DNA of 64,000 nucleotides from Saprospiraceae bacterium (GCA_028280415.1 JANQLV010000023.1:1-64000), one strand, 5' to 3'. Counted from the first letter of the stretch, positions 43,488-54,138 are shown. Made by a program: numbers and translations. Notes: generated by a model from the sequence alone, not told the origin.

Positions 43488-44969
43488 ATGTCAAAAGTAA
43501 TCAAAGAAAGAGCATTGCAAATGAATCGGCGGGCATTCTTGTCCAAGTCAAGCATTGGTATAGGCGTGGCTGCTTTGTCGGGTTTACTGGGAGGATGTCG
43601 ATTATTTGATAGCTCAGAAAGTGGCGTTTTGACTCAAAAAAACAATCTTCAAGGTATTCTTGATGTTCCTCATTTTGCCCCTAAAGCAAAACGGGTCATT
43701 TACCTTTTTCAGAGCGGAGGCCCTTCTCAATTAGACCTTTTTGATTATAAGCCGCTATTGAATAAAATGAATGGAGAGGAGTTACCTGACTCTATCCGCA
43801 ATGGTCAACGATTAACGGGAATGACTTCAGGGCAGGACTCATTTCCACTAGCTGGCTCACTTTTTAAATTTGCACAGCATGGCCAAAATGGAACATGGAT
43901 GAGCGAACTGATGCCTTATACTTCCAAAATTGTAGATGAACTTTGCATCATAAAATCATTACACACCGAAGCTATCAATCATGACCCTGCCATCACTTTT
44001 TTCCAAACAGGGTCGCAACAAACAGGCAGACCTTGTATGGGCTCCTGGTTAAGTTATGGAATGGGAAGTATGAACGAAAATTTGCCCACATTCACCGTTT
44101 TGCTTTCCAGAGGAACGGGGCGGAAGTTTGGTCAACCCCTCTATTCTCGATTATGGGGGAACGGATTTTTACATTCCCTTCATCAGGGTGTTCAATTCCG
44201 TTCGGGTAAAGACCCTGTTTTATATTTAAAAGACCCCAATGGTATCGACCGAATGAGTAGAAGAAAGATGTTAGACAATTTAGCTGAACTCAACGCCAAA
44301 CAGTTGGAAGAATTTGGCGACCCTGAAATTAGTAGTCGCATTGCCCAGTATGAAATGGCTTACCGCATGCAAACCTCCGTTCCTGATGTCGTAGATGTTT
44401 CGAAAGAACCCGATTACATTTATCAAATGTATGGTTCTGAATCTATGCAACCCGGCACATTTGCAGCCAACTGTCTTTTAGCCCGGCGACTGGCAGAAAA
44501 AGATGTCCGGTTCATTCAACTCTACCATATGGGATGGGATCAACATGACAACCTTCCATCTCAAATAAAAGGGCAAGCAAAAGATGTGGACCAGGCAACT
44601 GCCGCACTCATTCTGGATTTAAAACAAAGAGGAATGCTGGATGATACCTTGGTCATTTGGGGTGGTGAATTTGGTAGAACCAATTATTCGCAAGGTGTGC
44701 TTACTAATGATAATTACGGACGTGACCATCATCCAAGATGCTTTACTATCTTTATGGCCGGGGGGGGCGTAAAACCTGGAATGGTTTACGGTGAGACAGA
44801 TGATTTTGGCTATAATATTATTAAAGACCCGGTACATGTACACGATTTCCAGGCTACGGTGCTTCATCAATTAGGGATTGACCACGAGCAGTTGACTTAC
44901 AAATACCAGGGCCGGAGATTTAGACTGACAGATGTACACGGGCATGTAGTCAAAGATATTATTACCTAA
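43488..44969 (+). CDS. DUF1501 protein with Tat signal (cluster copy)
   Basis: 493 residues. An RRAFLSK twin-arginine motif followed by a hydrophobic stretch ending GGCRLF shows Tat export and possible lipidation. DUF1501 signatures include [43 protein letters not shown] and [17 protein letters not shown] start at 43521 (MNRRAFLSK) may be the true one. The family is sulfatase-like in fold and usually encoded next to DUF1549/1553 or DUF1800 proteins, as here, 30 bases after the upstream stop. Confidence 0.88.
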   Translation: MSKVIKERALQMNRRAFLSKSSIGIGVAALSGLLGGCRLFDSSESGVLTQKNNLQGILDVPHFAPKAKRVIYLFQSGGPSQLDLFDYKPLLNKMNGEELPDSIRNGQRLTGMTSGQDSFPLAGSLFKFAQHGQNGTWMSELMPYTSKIVDELCIIKSLHTEAINHDPAITFFQTGSQQTGRPCMGSWLSYGMGSMNENLPTFTVLLSRGTGRKFGQPLYSRLWGNGFLHSLHQGVQFRSGKDPVLYLKDPNGIDRMSRRKMLDNLAELNAKQLEEFGDPEISSRIAQYEMAYRMQTSVPDVVDVSKEPDYIYQMYGSESMQPGTFAANCLLARRLAEKDVRFIQLYHMGWDQHDNLPSQIKGQAKDVDQATAALILDLKQRGMLDDTLVIWGGEFGRTNYSQGVLTNDNYGRDHHPRCFTIFMAGGGVKPGMVYGETDDFGYNIIKDPVHVHDFQATVLHQLGIDHEQLTYKYQGRRFRLTDVHGHVVKDIIT

Positions 44970-44992
44970 GGACAAAAAGTATTTGACCAAAT

Positions 44993-46037
44993 ATGGTTAG
45001 AAGAAAATTTCTAAAAGATTCTATTTGGACATTGGCGGGGATTTCTGCGGTCAGTAATAGTTCTTTTGCATTTTTTACCAGTAAAAAAAAATCAAGCCCT
45101 GATCATTGGCCACAATGACCATCGTTATAAAATTGATTTGAACTGGGGTGCATTGAACGCAAACTTTTATCCTGTCAATGACTGTCATGAAATGGTTCAG
45201 GACTCCAGAGGAAGAATCATACTGCTAACCAACCACACCAAAAATAATGTCATTATTTATGACAAATCTGGCAATTTAATCGAGGTATGGGGTACCGAAT
45301 TCCCCGGAGCGCATGGATTAACTTTAAACGTCGAAGAAGGTAATGATTTTCTCTACATCGCTGATAATAATCGACATGAAGTTATCAAAACCACCATTGA
45401 CGGAAAAACAGTATTGCAAATCCCCTATCCTAAAGCATCCGGCAAATACGAAAAGCCTGAACAATTTGTTCCGACCGAGACAGCCATCGCGCCCAATGGA
45501 GATATTTATATTGCTGATGGCTATGGACTCCAATATATTCTACATTATAATGCTCAGGGAAATCTGAAAAATGTCTTTGGAGGGAGAGGAGATGGTGATG
45601 AATATTTTGACAATGCTCACGGGATTTGTTACGATAACCGGGATGCCAAAAATCCATGCCTGCTCATAACTGCCAGACAAAGAAATGAACTTAAACGGTT
45701 TTCTTTAGATAGAAAACTATTGGAGGTTATTCCATTGCCCGGTGCATTTATTTGTCGTCCGGTGATTCATGGAAAGCATGTTTATTTGGCTACAATTTGG
45801 TCGGGTTCCGGAAGTGCCAATACAGGGTTTGTTTCGATTTTGAATGAAAAAAATCAATTGGTTTCTGCGCCCGGCGGTAGTACTCCAATTTATAAAAATG
45901 GCAAGCTAGAACCCATGCACCAAACTATAAAAATTTTTCAGCATCCACATGATGTTTGTGTTGATGATGACGAAAATCTCTATATCGCACAATGGAATAG
46001 TGGGAAAACATACCCCATAAAGTTAGTACGTGTTTGA
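44993..46037 (+). CDS. NHL-repeat (6-bladed propeller) protein with Tat signal, frame broken at nine A
   Basis: The uninterrupted frame runs 45066-46037 and lacks a good start. Another frame from ATG 44993 encodes MVRRKFLKDSIWTLAGISAV then SNSSFAFFTSK, a classic Tat signal, and meets the main frame at nine A (45083-45091). Removing one A would join them as TSKKNQALIIGHND. The body has NHL-type propeller units (DFLYIADNNRHEVIKTT, PNGDIYIADGYGLQYI, ENLYIAQWNSG). Either a sequencing or assembly error, a real mutation, or slippage. Likely periplasmic; ends 8 bases into the next gene. Confidence 0.7.
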
Positions 46038-46893
46038 ATTTTTATTGATAAAAAAGAATGATGTGAGGAGCTTTTTTTACCTGTTCATATTTATTGTTAT
46101 ACATTCTTGTACATCAACCAGGGATGTACAAGACTCTTCTTTTTCAACATTTGCACAAGCGCAGCAATTTCGATTAGCAGCACCTATTATCAAAGCAGAG
46201 GACATTTTTTTCTCTAAAAAAAATGAAATACAATTTTTACTCCGTTTAGAAAAGTCAAAAATCCACTATACGCTCGATGGAAGTGAACCTACAGAAAATT
46301 CCCCATTGTATCATGAAAAAGTAGTTCTATTTAATTCGGCGATAGTTAAAGCAAAAGCTTTTCACCCTGAATGTAAACCTAGCGAAATTACAACCAAAGA
46401 GTTTGTGAAATTGGGAAAGAAGTTGAAAGTCAAAAATATTTCAGTCACCCGTAATCCTCATAAAAACTATCCGGGAAATGGTGTGAATGGTCTTATTGAT
46501 AGAAAAAAAGGAACAGACAATTTCCGCACTCCATTTTGGATGGGATTCGAGGGAGGGGATTTGGAAACCATAATCGAATTTGAAAAAGAAGAAAGTGTAA
46601 GTAAAGTTACTGCCAGTCTTCTATCTGACCCAAACGCTTGGATTTTTATGCCAAAAACAATGATGGTCCTTGGGTCAAAAGATGGCGGAACTTACGAAAT
46701 ATTAAATACGCTAGAATCAGCGCCTACACCCGAAGGAACATCAACTTCATTGAGATTCCTTACGGCTGAGTTCCCAAATGCTAATTTCAAATTTATAAAA
46801 GTATTGTTGAAAAGTTTTCCCGAGATTCCAAAGTGGCATCCCGGAAAAGGTAGTCCACCCTGGTTATTTATAGATGAAATAATAGTTGAATAA
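46030..46893 (+). CDS. Lipoprotein with chitobiase C-terminal-like and F5/8-type-like regions
   Basis: 287 residues from GTG at 46030; GTG at 46063 is a better start because RSFFYLFIFIVIHSC then follows as a lipoprotein signal. Residues about 75-120 (IHYTLDGSEPTENSPLYHEK) are a CHB_HEX_C_1-like domain. The C-terminal half resembles the discoidin-like unit at the end of the 688-residue protein downstream (FRTPFWMGFEGGDLETIIEF, ... FKFIKVLLKSFPEIPKWHPG). Probably binds a glycan; no enzyme motif. It overlaps the NHL gene by 8 bases. Confidence 0.7.
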   Translation: MFEFLLIKKNDVRSFFYLFIFIVIHSCTSTRDVQDSSFSTFAQAQQFRLAAPIIKAEDIFFSKKNEIQFLLRLEKSKIHYTLDGSEPTENSPLYHEKVVLFNSAIVKAKAFHPECKPSEITTKEFVKLGKKLKVKNISVTRNPHKNYPGNGVNGLIDRKKGTDNFRTPFWMGFEGGDLETIIEFEKEESVSKVTASLLSDPNAWIFMPKTMMVLGSKDGGTYEILNTLESAPTPEGTSTSLRFLTAEFPNANFKFIKVLLKSFPEIPKWHPGKGSPPWLFIDEIIVE

Positions 46894-46946
46894 AATTTCG
46901 TTGAGGAAAATAAAAGTGATAAGTTTCAAAAAATAGAAATCAAGCA

Positions 46947-49013
46947 ATGGAAATCACACAGTTTTTAGGTCGCTTGCATCCTTTAGTATTGCATTTGCCC
47001 ATCGGTATTCTAGCACTTGGCTTTGCAATGGAGTGCTTAAGTCGGAAAGGAAAATATAAAGACTTGAGATTGTCCGTAGGATTTGTACTTGGGGCCGGAA
47101 TGTGGAGTGCAATCATTGCTGCAGGTTCAGGATATGCACTTTCACTGGAAGGTGGTTATGAAGAAACGACTTTGAATCAACATCAATGGCTCGGTTTTGC
47201 TACGACAATAACTGCTTTCATTGTTTATTTTTTATATAAAAAAAGAAATTCGAAGATTGGTAAAAATTTGTATTTCCCCCTTTTTGGTGGCTTAATATTG
47301 TTACTAGGAATTACAGGACATCTTGGGGGAACATTGACGCATGGAAGTGATTTTTTAACGGAACCATTTACAGGAGATGGAAAAAGTGAAGAGGTCCTTA
47401 TCAGCAATATGGACAGCGCATTGGTTTTTCATGACTTGATCCAACCCATTTTAAAAAAGAAATGTGTGAGTTGCCATAACGAGTCAAAAATAAAAGGCGA
47501 CCTATTGATGAGTACTATCGAAGGACTTCAAAAAGGAGGAAAGTCGGGAGCTTTTTTTGTTGCAGGAGATGTAGCAAATAGTTTATTCCTTCAAAGAGTG
47601 TATATGCCAATGGAAGAAAAAAAACATATGCCTCCCAAAGGGAAGAACCAGTTAACTAAAGATGAAATCACACTGCTGGAATGGTGGGTTCAGGAAGATG
47701 CGACTTTTGAAAAAACCGTTGGAACAACTCCAAAAACCGATGACATTGAAACGATTCTTACCAAATATACGACTACGGCCCAAAGCGTTTTTGCCTTGAA
47801 AATAGAACCGCCAAGTGATAATGATATTCAAAAAATAAAAAATGCAGGTATTTCTATTGAATTAGTTGCAGAAGAAAAACCCTTTGTAAGGATATCATTG
47901 CGGGGAAAAGAAAATTTGGATAGAAGCATTTTTAAAAAATTAAACAGGGTAGCGGAACAAGTGATTGAACTGGATTTGAGTAAAAGCAATATGCATGATG
48001 ACTTGCTCCCCTATTTAGCAGATTTTCCTCATTTGCAAAAAATATTTTTACAACAAACTCAGATCACAGGTAAAAATATCGAAGTCCTCAAAGAGATGAA
48101 ATATCTGGAGTACCTGAACTTGTATGATACGCCTTTAGAGGACAATGCACTTGAACCATTAGCGCAATTCACAAGTCTTAAAAATATATATTTATGGCAA
48201 ACCAAAGTGAGCCAAGACGCTATCGAAGCATTAAAAAATACACGTCCACGGCTTCAAGTGAATACGGGAACTGATAAAACAATTTTTGGAGATGTTTCGC
48301 TAAAAGCTCCGATCATTATCGCAGAACAAGATATTTTTACAGACACAGTCGAAGTTGAATTCAAAATTAATTTTAGAAATGTTAAGCTGTTTTACACTTT
48401 GGACGGAACGCTACCGGATTCTACTTCGAATAAATACGTAGCCCCTCTAAAACTCACTAAGACCTCCAATATTCAAGTCGTTGCCCAAAAAGAAGGATGG
48501 GAAACCAGTCCTGTCGCCCAAAAATCACTATTAAAGGCGGGCTTCCAGCCTAAAAGCATTAAACTAAACAAACCTCCTCACGACAATTACAAAGCAGAAG
48601 GGGCCGCCTCTTTAATTAATTTAAAAAAAGGAACTATAGAATTTACCACAGGGGAATGGCTCGGATATGAGAAACAACATATGGTAGCAACCCTCGACCT
48701 GGGACAATTGGAAGATGTTTCAAATGTATTGGTGAGTGCCCTGGAGGCAACGAATGCTTATATCTTTTTTCCTAAAAAAATAAAAATTTCCACTTCAAAG
48801 GATGGAAAAAAATACCGCCCCGTTGCAGAAAAGTCCATCCCGGCTACTACTCAACCTGAACCCCCTGTTTTGAAAAATTTCATCTCAAATTTTGACACAC
48901 ATTCTGCCCGGTTTATCAAAGTCGAGGTCAAAAGTCGTCTGGTCAATCCCGACTGGCATCCTGCACCAGGTGAACCTTGCTGGATATTTCTTGATGAGAT
49001 TTTAGTACAGTAA
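46947..49013 (+). CDS. DUF2231 / cytochrome c / LRR / chitobiase-C multidomain membrane protein
   Basis: 688 residues. Domains in order: four transmembrane helices with a DUF2231-like start (FLGRLHPLVLHLPIGILALG), a cytochrome c motif CVSCH (C173-H177) with MPPKGK as later Met, leucine-rich repeats at about 330-430 (LPHLQKIFL-type units), a CHB_HEX_C_1-like unit (FYTLDGTLPDS), and a discoidin-like C-terminus close to that of the preceding lipoprotein. It may tie heme electron transfer to substrate-binding modules at the envelope. Last gene of the cluster. Confidence 0.8.
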   Translation: MEITQFLGRLHPLVLHLPIGILALGFAMECLSRKGKYKDLRLSVGFVLGAGMWSAIIAAGSGYALSLEGGYEETTLNQHQWLGFATTITAFIVYFLYKKRNSKIGKNLYFPLFGGLILLLGITGHLGGTLTHGSDFLTEPFTGDGKSEEVLISNMDSALVFHDLIQPILKKKCVSCHNESKIKGDLLMSTIEGLQKGGKSGAFFVAGDVANSLFLQRVYMPMEEKKHMPPKGKNQLTKDEITLLEWWVQEDATFEKTVGTTPKTDDIETILTKYTTTAQSVFALKIEPPSDNDIQKIKNAGISIELVAEEKPFVRISLRGKENLDRSIFKKLNRVAEQVIELDLSKSNMHDDLLPYLADFPHLQKIFLQQTQITGKNIEVLKEMKYLEYLNLYDTPLEDNALEPLAQFTSLKNIYLWQTKVSQDAIEALKNTRPRLQVNTGTDKTIFGDVSLKAPIIIAEQDIFTDTVEVEFKINFRNVKLFYTLDGTLPDSTSNKYVAPLKLTKTSNIQVVAQKEGWETSPVAQKSLLKAGFQPKSIKLNKPPHDNYKAEGAASLINLKKGTIEFTTGEWLGYEKQHMVATLDLGQLEDVSNVLVSALEATNAYIFFPKKIKISTSKDGKKYRPVAEKSIPATTQPEPPVLKNFISNFDTHSARFIKVEVKSRLVNPDWHPAPGEPCWIFLDEILVQ

Positions 49014-49259
49014 AAACTGTTTTTCTATAATCAGCGCTCTTTGGGGGGGACCTGTTTGAAAAATACATGCCTTAAAAAGCAGCGTACACAAACGATTTTG
49101 CAAGGACGAAACCGAAAGGAGCATTGACCTGAAAACCGGGTATTTACTTTAAGTCTGTTTCCAATAGTTTAATTCAGTTCAGAATCAAAAAACATAATAA
49201 AACGAATAAATTATCTGTTACCAGGACTTACCTTTAAGCATAATTTCAAACTCAAAAAA

Positions 49260-49835
49260 ATGATCGCCCAGACACAATTTTTAATTGATTACATCAATAC
49301 AAAAGTTCAATTAGATGCAGCAAGCAAAGAAGCAATCATCGAGGCTTGCCAGATCCAGGAGTTTAATAAAGGTTATGTTTTAATCAAAGAAGATAAAGTT
49401 GCGCACCGGCTTTTTTTTATTACCCAAGGTTCTGCACGGACTTTTTATTACCACGATGGGAAAGATGTAACCTCATGGATTTATCCGGAAGGGCAGTTCA
49501 TCACTTCCTGGAGTAGTTTTTACACTCAAACACCTTCGTATGAAAATGTAGAACTGACAGAAGAGTCAACTATCATTTCTTTGTCCTACGAACAACTTCA
49601 GGAGCTTTATAAGCAGTACCCTAAAATGCAAAAATTCGGACGTGTTATGGTTGAAGAACAATTGGTCTTTTTAGATTATTTCTACAAAGGATTTATGTTC
49701 ATGACCGCAAGAGAAAAATATGAGCTTTTGCTTTCCACTTTTCCGGATGTGACCCAACGGATAAACCTTGGTCACATTGCTTCCTTTTTGGGAATTTCAC
49801 AAGAAACTTTGAGCCGCATCAGAAAGAAAAAATAA
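49260..49835 (+). CDS. Crp/Fnr-family transcription regulator
   Basis: 191 residues. The N-terminal cyclic-nucleotide-binding-like barrel (FNKGYVLIKEDKVAHRLFFI, then TQGSARTFYYHDGKDVTSWI) is followed by a dimer helix and a C-terminal HTH ending in LGHIASFLGISQETLSRIRK. It is typical of the large Bacteroidota Crp/Fnr-like group that lack the CAP nucleotide residues. TTGA-N6-TCAA palindromes near 54.0 and 54.4 kb are possible targets, by family preference. Nearby genes on both sides could be regulated. Confidence 0.85.
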   Translation: MIAQTQFLIDYINTKVQLDAASKEAIIEACQIQEFNKGYVLIKEDKVAHRLFFITQGSARTFYYHDGKDVTSWIYPEGQFITSWSSFYTQTPSYENVELTEESTIISLSYEQLQELYKQYPKMQKFGRVMVEEQLVFLDYFYKGFMFMTAREKYELLLSTFPDVTQRINLGHIASFLGISQETLSRIRKKK

Positions 49836-49930
49836 TTATTCCGATTTGGCCAAATGCCTGGTTGATGTATTATAATCACTGCCTGTTTTCTTATACAAGT
49901 ATATCTCAGTGGAAACAAAGAAGCTTGAAA

Positions 49931-50644
49931 TCACTTTTGTTTAATAAATTTTGTAGTTTGAATTTCATTAGAATGACTGACAGATTTTAAAAAATAAATG
50001 CCTGCCGGCAGGTAAGAAATATCAAGCCAAGACCTATAGCGCATCCGATTTAATTCTTGTCCTGTTGCATTTATTATTATTATTTCTCTGAGGTCAAAAT
50101 CGCTTTCAATACTAATACTTTGCACGGCAGGGTTTGGAAACAAGGAAATAGAATAATTGTCTCCCTCAATATCACTTACAGATACCGTTCCCTCAATATC
50201 AAATTTCACTTCAGACAGCCCTGCACAGCTATTTCCCCAGGTATCAATAGCAGTAATGAGAATATATCGAGCATCTAATTCATTAAAATGTGGCCCTTCC
50301 TCTCCTTCATAATCAGTAGTCCCGCTTGCCTCGCTAAGTTGAAAAGAGGCTACTTCTGTCCAGTCACTACCATTTAAGGATACATCAATACTAATATTTT
50401 TCATTCCTTTATCTGTTTCTCCTACGACATTATAGTTCCAAAAATGGCTTGCACCAAGACTATACACATATCCTAAGTCATACTTCACCCAATGAGAATT
50501 ATTTCTGAGGGGATTTGGATTGCTTGCTGTTTCACAAGACTCCCAACTATCATTAATGTTTACGGAATGATTCGTCAAATTACAGTCCTGAGCTTTTATA
50601 CCAAAACCGATGACAAGAAAAAAACAAAATAAAATATTTTTCAT
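49931..50644 (-). CDS. T9SS-exported discoidin-like protein
   Basis: 237 residues with a signal peptide (MKNILFCFFLVIGFGIKAQ). The middle resembles an F5/8 type C (discoidin) domain (NNSHWVKYDLGYVYSLGASH, GLSEVKFDIEG), and the C-terminus is a T9SS sorting domain (SLFPNPAVQSISIES ... TKFIKQK). It may be the surface-bound third gene of the DUF1800-DUF1501 operon, 10 bases after the DUF1501 stop. Confidence 0.78.
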   Translation of the reverse strand: MKNILFCFFLVIGFGIKAQDCNLTNHSVNINDSWESCETASNPNPLRNNSHWVKYDLGYVYSLGASHFWNYNVVGETDKGMKNISIDVSLNGSDWTEVASFQLSEASGTTDYEGEEGPHFNELDARYILITAIDTWGNSCAGLSEVKFDIEGTVSVSDIEGDNYSISLFPNPAVQSISIESDFDLREIIIINATGQELNRMRYRSWLDISYLPAGIYFLKSVSHSNEIQTTKFIKQK

Positions 50645-50654
50645 GCTTCTTAAT

Positions 50655-52082
50655 TTAGATATTCATAAATCCAATTGGAAGGGAGGTACTATTGGGATCA
50701 TAAAAATTACTTACGTTTGGCAATACATACATCAAATCAGCATTCTCTACTCCAAACCATTTGGACAATTCCGCAAAATACTCGTCTGTAGAAATAGAAG
50801 GTAAAAGGATTGCACCTCCTATATCATCATTTCCATCAAGAGCAAGAGAAGGATATTCTCCATAAATCTGTCCGCCATTTACACTATCTCCCATGACCAT
50901 TACATTTCCTCCCCAGGCATGGTCACTTCCATTGCCATTAGAAGTCAGTGTTCTGCCAAAATCGGATGCGGTGAAAGTAGTCACGCAATCAGCAACACCT
51001 AATTCCTCCATCGCTGATTGGAATTCGGATAATGCTTTACTCAAAACACTCAACATAGCAACCTGATTATTCAAAACTTCATCATGGTGATCCCAGCCTC
51101 CAAAATTGATAAAAAAGGTTTGTCGACTAACATTCAAAGTATCTCGGACAGCTATCGTTTTGGCAATCAGTTCCATGTTTGCAGAAACGGGATTATCCGA
51201 AAAACTCGTCGTTAAAACAGGTGCCTGGCTAATAGCAACACTGAATTCTTCATGATTGGATTGAGAATCATTAATCTTATTAGTAAATGTAGATTTGAAA
51301 ATATCCTGGTACTGTTGTGCCAATAAACTTTCAGCGCCTCCTTTTAAAGCTATGTCTAATGCAGATGTGCCCTCTAAAACATTAATCCCGACACTGCCTC
51401 CTGCGGATGCCCGGATAGCATATTCAGTTGAACTGTTCCCTACCTGAAAAATATTTGTTCCGGACAGAGAGATATTCATCGAGATATTTTGATTAGCATT
51501 CCCTGCCTGCAGTATATCCGCCATTCTGCCACCCCACCCCTTAGAAGAACGGGTTTGGGGAATGGAGGTCTGCCACTGTTGGATCTGATCGGCATGAGAC
51601 AACAAACCCACCGGAACCGGAACACTTCCGTTTAAATATTGCGTCTTGGTAATCGGTTCTACCAAAGTTCCCACATTGCTAATGAATGCAAGTTTGTTAG
51701 TATTAAAAAGGGTCTGTATCTCGGGCATTGAAGGATGTAAACCAAACTGCTTCCCATTATTATCGGTGAAATTAATTGGCAACAAATCTCCTTGTGGTAA
51801 AGCCAGATTAGAGCGGGTATTTGCATACTCAGTATAGTGACTACCGTTCCTCGGTACAAGCATATTGAAACTATCATTCCCCCCTGACAATAAGATACAG
51901 ATTAAAGCTTTGTAATCCCCATTGGCCGAAATAAGGGGTCGAGCCATCCCCGCTAAAGAATTAGCAAGACCCAGGTTCAAAATAGAAGTCAAGAAGGTTG
52001 CAGAACCAACTGCCGCACAGGAAGCCGTACCTAAAAAATTCCGACGACTCATACCTTTTTTATGATGATGTTTTTTATTCAT
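50655..52082 (-). CDS. DUF1501 protein with Tat signal (operon copy)
   Basis: 475 residues. MSRRNFLGTASCAAVGSATF is a twin-arginine signal. ALICILLSGGNDSFNMLVPR, INFGGWDHHDEVLNNQVAML and VTTFTASDFGRTLTSNGNGS match DUF1501. It is only distantly like the copy at 43488. It follows the DUF1800 gene (18 bases between), a gene pair widespread in Bacteroidota and Proteobacteria whose function is not firmly known. Confidence 0.88.
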   Translation of the reverse strand: MNKKHHHKKGMSRRNFLGTASCAAVGSATFLTSILNLGLANSLAGMARPLISANGDYKALICILLSGGNDSFNMLVPRNGSHYTEYANTRSNLALPQGDLLPINFTDNNGKQFGLHPSMPEIQTLFNTNKLAFISNVGTLVEPITKTQYLNGSVPVPVGLLSHADQIQQWQTSIPQTRSSKGWGGRMADILQAGNANQNISMNISLSGTNIFQVGNSSTEYAIRASAGGSVGINVLEGTSALDIALKGGAESLLAQQYQDIFKSTFTNKINDSQSNHEEFSVAISQAPVLTTSFSDNPVSANMELIAKTIAVRDTLNVSRQTFFINFGGWDHHDEVLNNQVAMLSVLSKALSEFQSAMEELGVADCVTTFTASDFGRTLTSNGNGSDHAWGGNVMVMGDSVNGGQIYGEYPSLALDGNDDIGGAILLPSISTDEYFAELSKWFGVENADLMYVLPNVSNFYDPNSTSLPIGFMNI

Positions 52083-52100
52083 TTTCTAAAAAGTTTAAAC

Positions 52101-53963
52101 CTATTTTTGAATACTGTATTCGGGAGAAATGAAGGACAAAAACAAAGCTGCTTTTACCCTTTCTACAGGATCAGATAATTGCTCCACTGCATTAATAATT
52201 GAAGTTTTGCTGTCTTCTGAAAACAAACCACCTGTTAATATCAAGTTCATTCTCTCTACCAAAGCAGCAGCATCCCAGGCCATGTTATACTCTTCATCCA
52301 GGTCCAGGTAGAGATAATCAAGGGGGTCTAAATCGTTGAAGTCGTAGCTTGGAGCATTATGAACCGAAGTCCCCGCATGAGTAGCTATTTCACCATAATA
52401 ATCGTTTATAAACCAGTCATAAGCCAGGTTGATGTAATTGATTGAAGTTGCCGAAGTATGAATTTGAAATTCCGGCGCAAATAAATCAGCATCTGCTATC
52501 GGGCCAGTAGGTTGATATTGAGGCAAGTAAAAATTGAATACACTTGGTGAAGCCAAAATCCCCTGACTGACGGCTTCGTCAAAACCGTATCCCCAATTCC
52601 ATAATCGCCCGGATTGATTATAAACATTAAAAGCCCGTAAGGCTTGTGTATATCGGAGTAATGGTTCTTTTAATTTTCCGGAATGCGGATCTTCCTGCCA
52701 CGAACAATCCAATGCTTCTGCATCTGTCAACACAGCCCGAATAACCGCTTTCAAATCTCCCCGGACGCCTTCCCCGTTATCATTAAACTTGGCAGTTACC
52801 CGGCTGACATACGCAGGACTTGGATTAGATTTGACCAGACGCTGTATCAATAATTTTCCGATAAAAGGACCAACATTGGGATGATTAAAGAGATTATCAA
52901 TAGCATCATTGATATCTTCCAAAGTCGTTTGACCTTCCGGAACGACCTGTCCATTCAATAAGCTCTTCACTCCCTGTTCATGCCAATCCTCAAATGCGAT
53001 CATAGGTTTCCAGGTCACAATAGTCGCCGGACTTTCATTATACTCACTTCCCCATTCTGTCGGAATCCCGCTGTAATCTTCCCAGGGCCACCAGTATCCC
53101 GAAGGAGCTAAACCCGTAAAGATTTTAGCGAACTCTTTGATGTCATTATTGTCATAGGTTGGAATCGGATTGCCTGCTGAATCCATTTTGCGCGTACCGT
53201 CCGGATGCAGTTCAAATAAGCCAATGGAAAACAATTGCATAATTTCTCTTGCATAGTTTTCGTCCGGATGAATGTTATTTGCAGTGTCCGATTTTGGATT
53301 ATTGATATGACTCAGGTAAAAGCCCATCATTGGATGCAATGAAACATCGTAGAGCAAATCTCTGAAATTGCCAAAAGCATGTCCGTAAAGCAAATCGTAA
53401 TAGTTTGCCATACCTGGTCCACTCAATTGCAAGTTTGATTTTTCCGAAATCACAAAGATTTGACTCAAAGCCTGGGTAACTCTCTGACGAACATGATCAT
53501 CAGATTTCAGGATATTGTTCCACCAGGCCATTTTCCAATAATACCAATACGGAATAACCGCATCTCCATGATTGACAATAAAATCATAACCGTAAATGCT
53601 AATATACTGAGGATAAAAATGGTCCCAAATCATCCAGGTAGTATCGGTAAAGTTCACTTGCAGGGGCATGGCAAATTGCATATCGAGCCAATCTGAAATC
53701 CCCTGATTGGCGACCGTATTAATAGTTTCATAATCTGCTCCCAGAGAAGCGTAATTAAGAAAGCGGGCAGCACTATAGGTATCAATACCAAGACCACTCC
53801 CGTTTGCTGAACTGGTGGCATCGCTTAGATTACTATTTGAACTGGAGGTAACCGTCAGACCTTGTGTATGACCCGCTCCTATATAATCAGTATACACTTG
53901 GGCATGTATTGGAATACTCGAAACCAACAAGGCAATAAATAGTAAGTATCTGAAATACAACAT
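52101..53963 (-). CDS. DUF1800 protein
   Basis: 620 residues with a signal peptide (MLYFRYLLFIALLVSSIPIH, then AQ). DUF1800 signatures are AARFLNYASLGADYETINTV, QRVTQALSQIFVISEKSNL and NYAREIMQLFSIGLFELHPD, with YDNNDIKEFAKIFTGL. First gene of a minus-strand operon DUF1800-DUF1501-T9SS protein. The intergenic region upstream holds two TTTGA-type palindromes, so it is probably under Crp/Fnr-type control. Confidence 0.88.
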   Translation of the reverse strand: MLYFRYLLFIALLVSSIPIHAQVYTDYIGAGHTQGLTVTSSSNSNLSDATSSANGSGLGIDTYSAARFLNYASLGADYETINTVANQGISDWLDMQFAMPLQVNFTDTTWMIWDHFYPQYISIYGYDFIVNHGDAVIPYWYYWKMAWWNNILKSDDHVRQRVTQALSQIFVISEKSNLQLSGPGMANYYDLLYGHAFGNFRDLLYDVSLHPMMGFYLSHINNPKSDTANNIHPDENYAREIMQLFSIGLFELHPDGTRKMDSAGNPIPTYDNNDIKEFAKIFTGLAPSGYWWPWEDYSGIPTEWGSEYNESPATIVTWKPMIAFEDWHEQGVKSLLNGQVVPEGQTTLEDINDAIDNLFNHPNVGPFIGKLLIQRLVKSNPSPAYVSRVTAKFNDNGEGVRGDLKAVIRAVLTDAEALDCSWQEDPHSGKLKEPLLRYTQALRAFNVYNQSGRLWNWGYGFDEAVSQGILASPSVFNFYLPQYQPTGPIADADLFAPEFQIHTSATSINYINLAYDWFINDYYGEIATHAGTSVHNAPSYDFNDLDPLDYLYLDLDEEYNMAWDAAALVERMNLILTGGLFSEDSKTSIINAVEQLSDPVERVKAALFLSFISPEYSIQK

Positions 53964-54023
53964 TCTTTTTATCTTGTTTTTTCAATTAATAATGTAAAAA
54001 TGAAGATTATACATACAGGAAGC

Positions 54024-54040
54024 TTTGACTTATGTCAAAA
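54024..54040. promoter_or_regulatory. TTTGAC-TTAT-GTCAAA palindrome, Crp/Fnr-like operator
   Basis: A perfect 16-base palindrome (TTTGAC, 4 bases, GTCAAA, 54024-54039) in the divergent region between the DUF1800 operon and a small membrane protein gene. The form TTGA-N6-TCAA is the half-site arrangement of Fnr-type regulators. Confidence 0.5.
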
Positions 54041-54065
54041 TCAATAATCTTTCTAAAAATTTATC

Positions 54066-54083
54066 TTTTGACATAGGTTAAAA
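54066..54083. promoter_or_regulatory. Second palindromic site, imperfect
   Basis: TTTTGA-N6-TTAAAA, one base away from TTTTGA-N6-TCAAAA, 56 bases before the ATG at 54139. Weaker version of the site at 54024. Confidence 0.35.
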
Positions 54084-54138
54084 AAATTTGCCAAAGATAA
54101 GCGACCTTTGTTCCAGCTTCATTACTCAAATACATATC

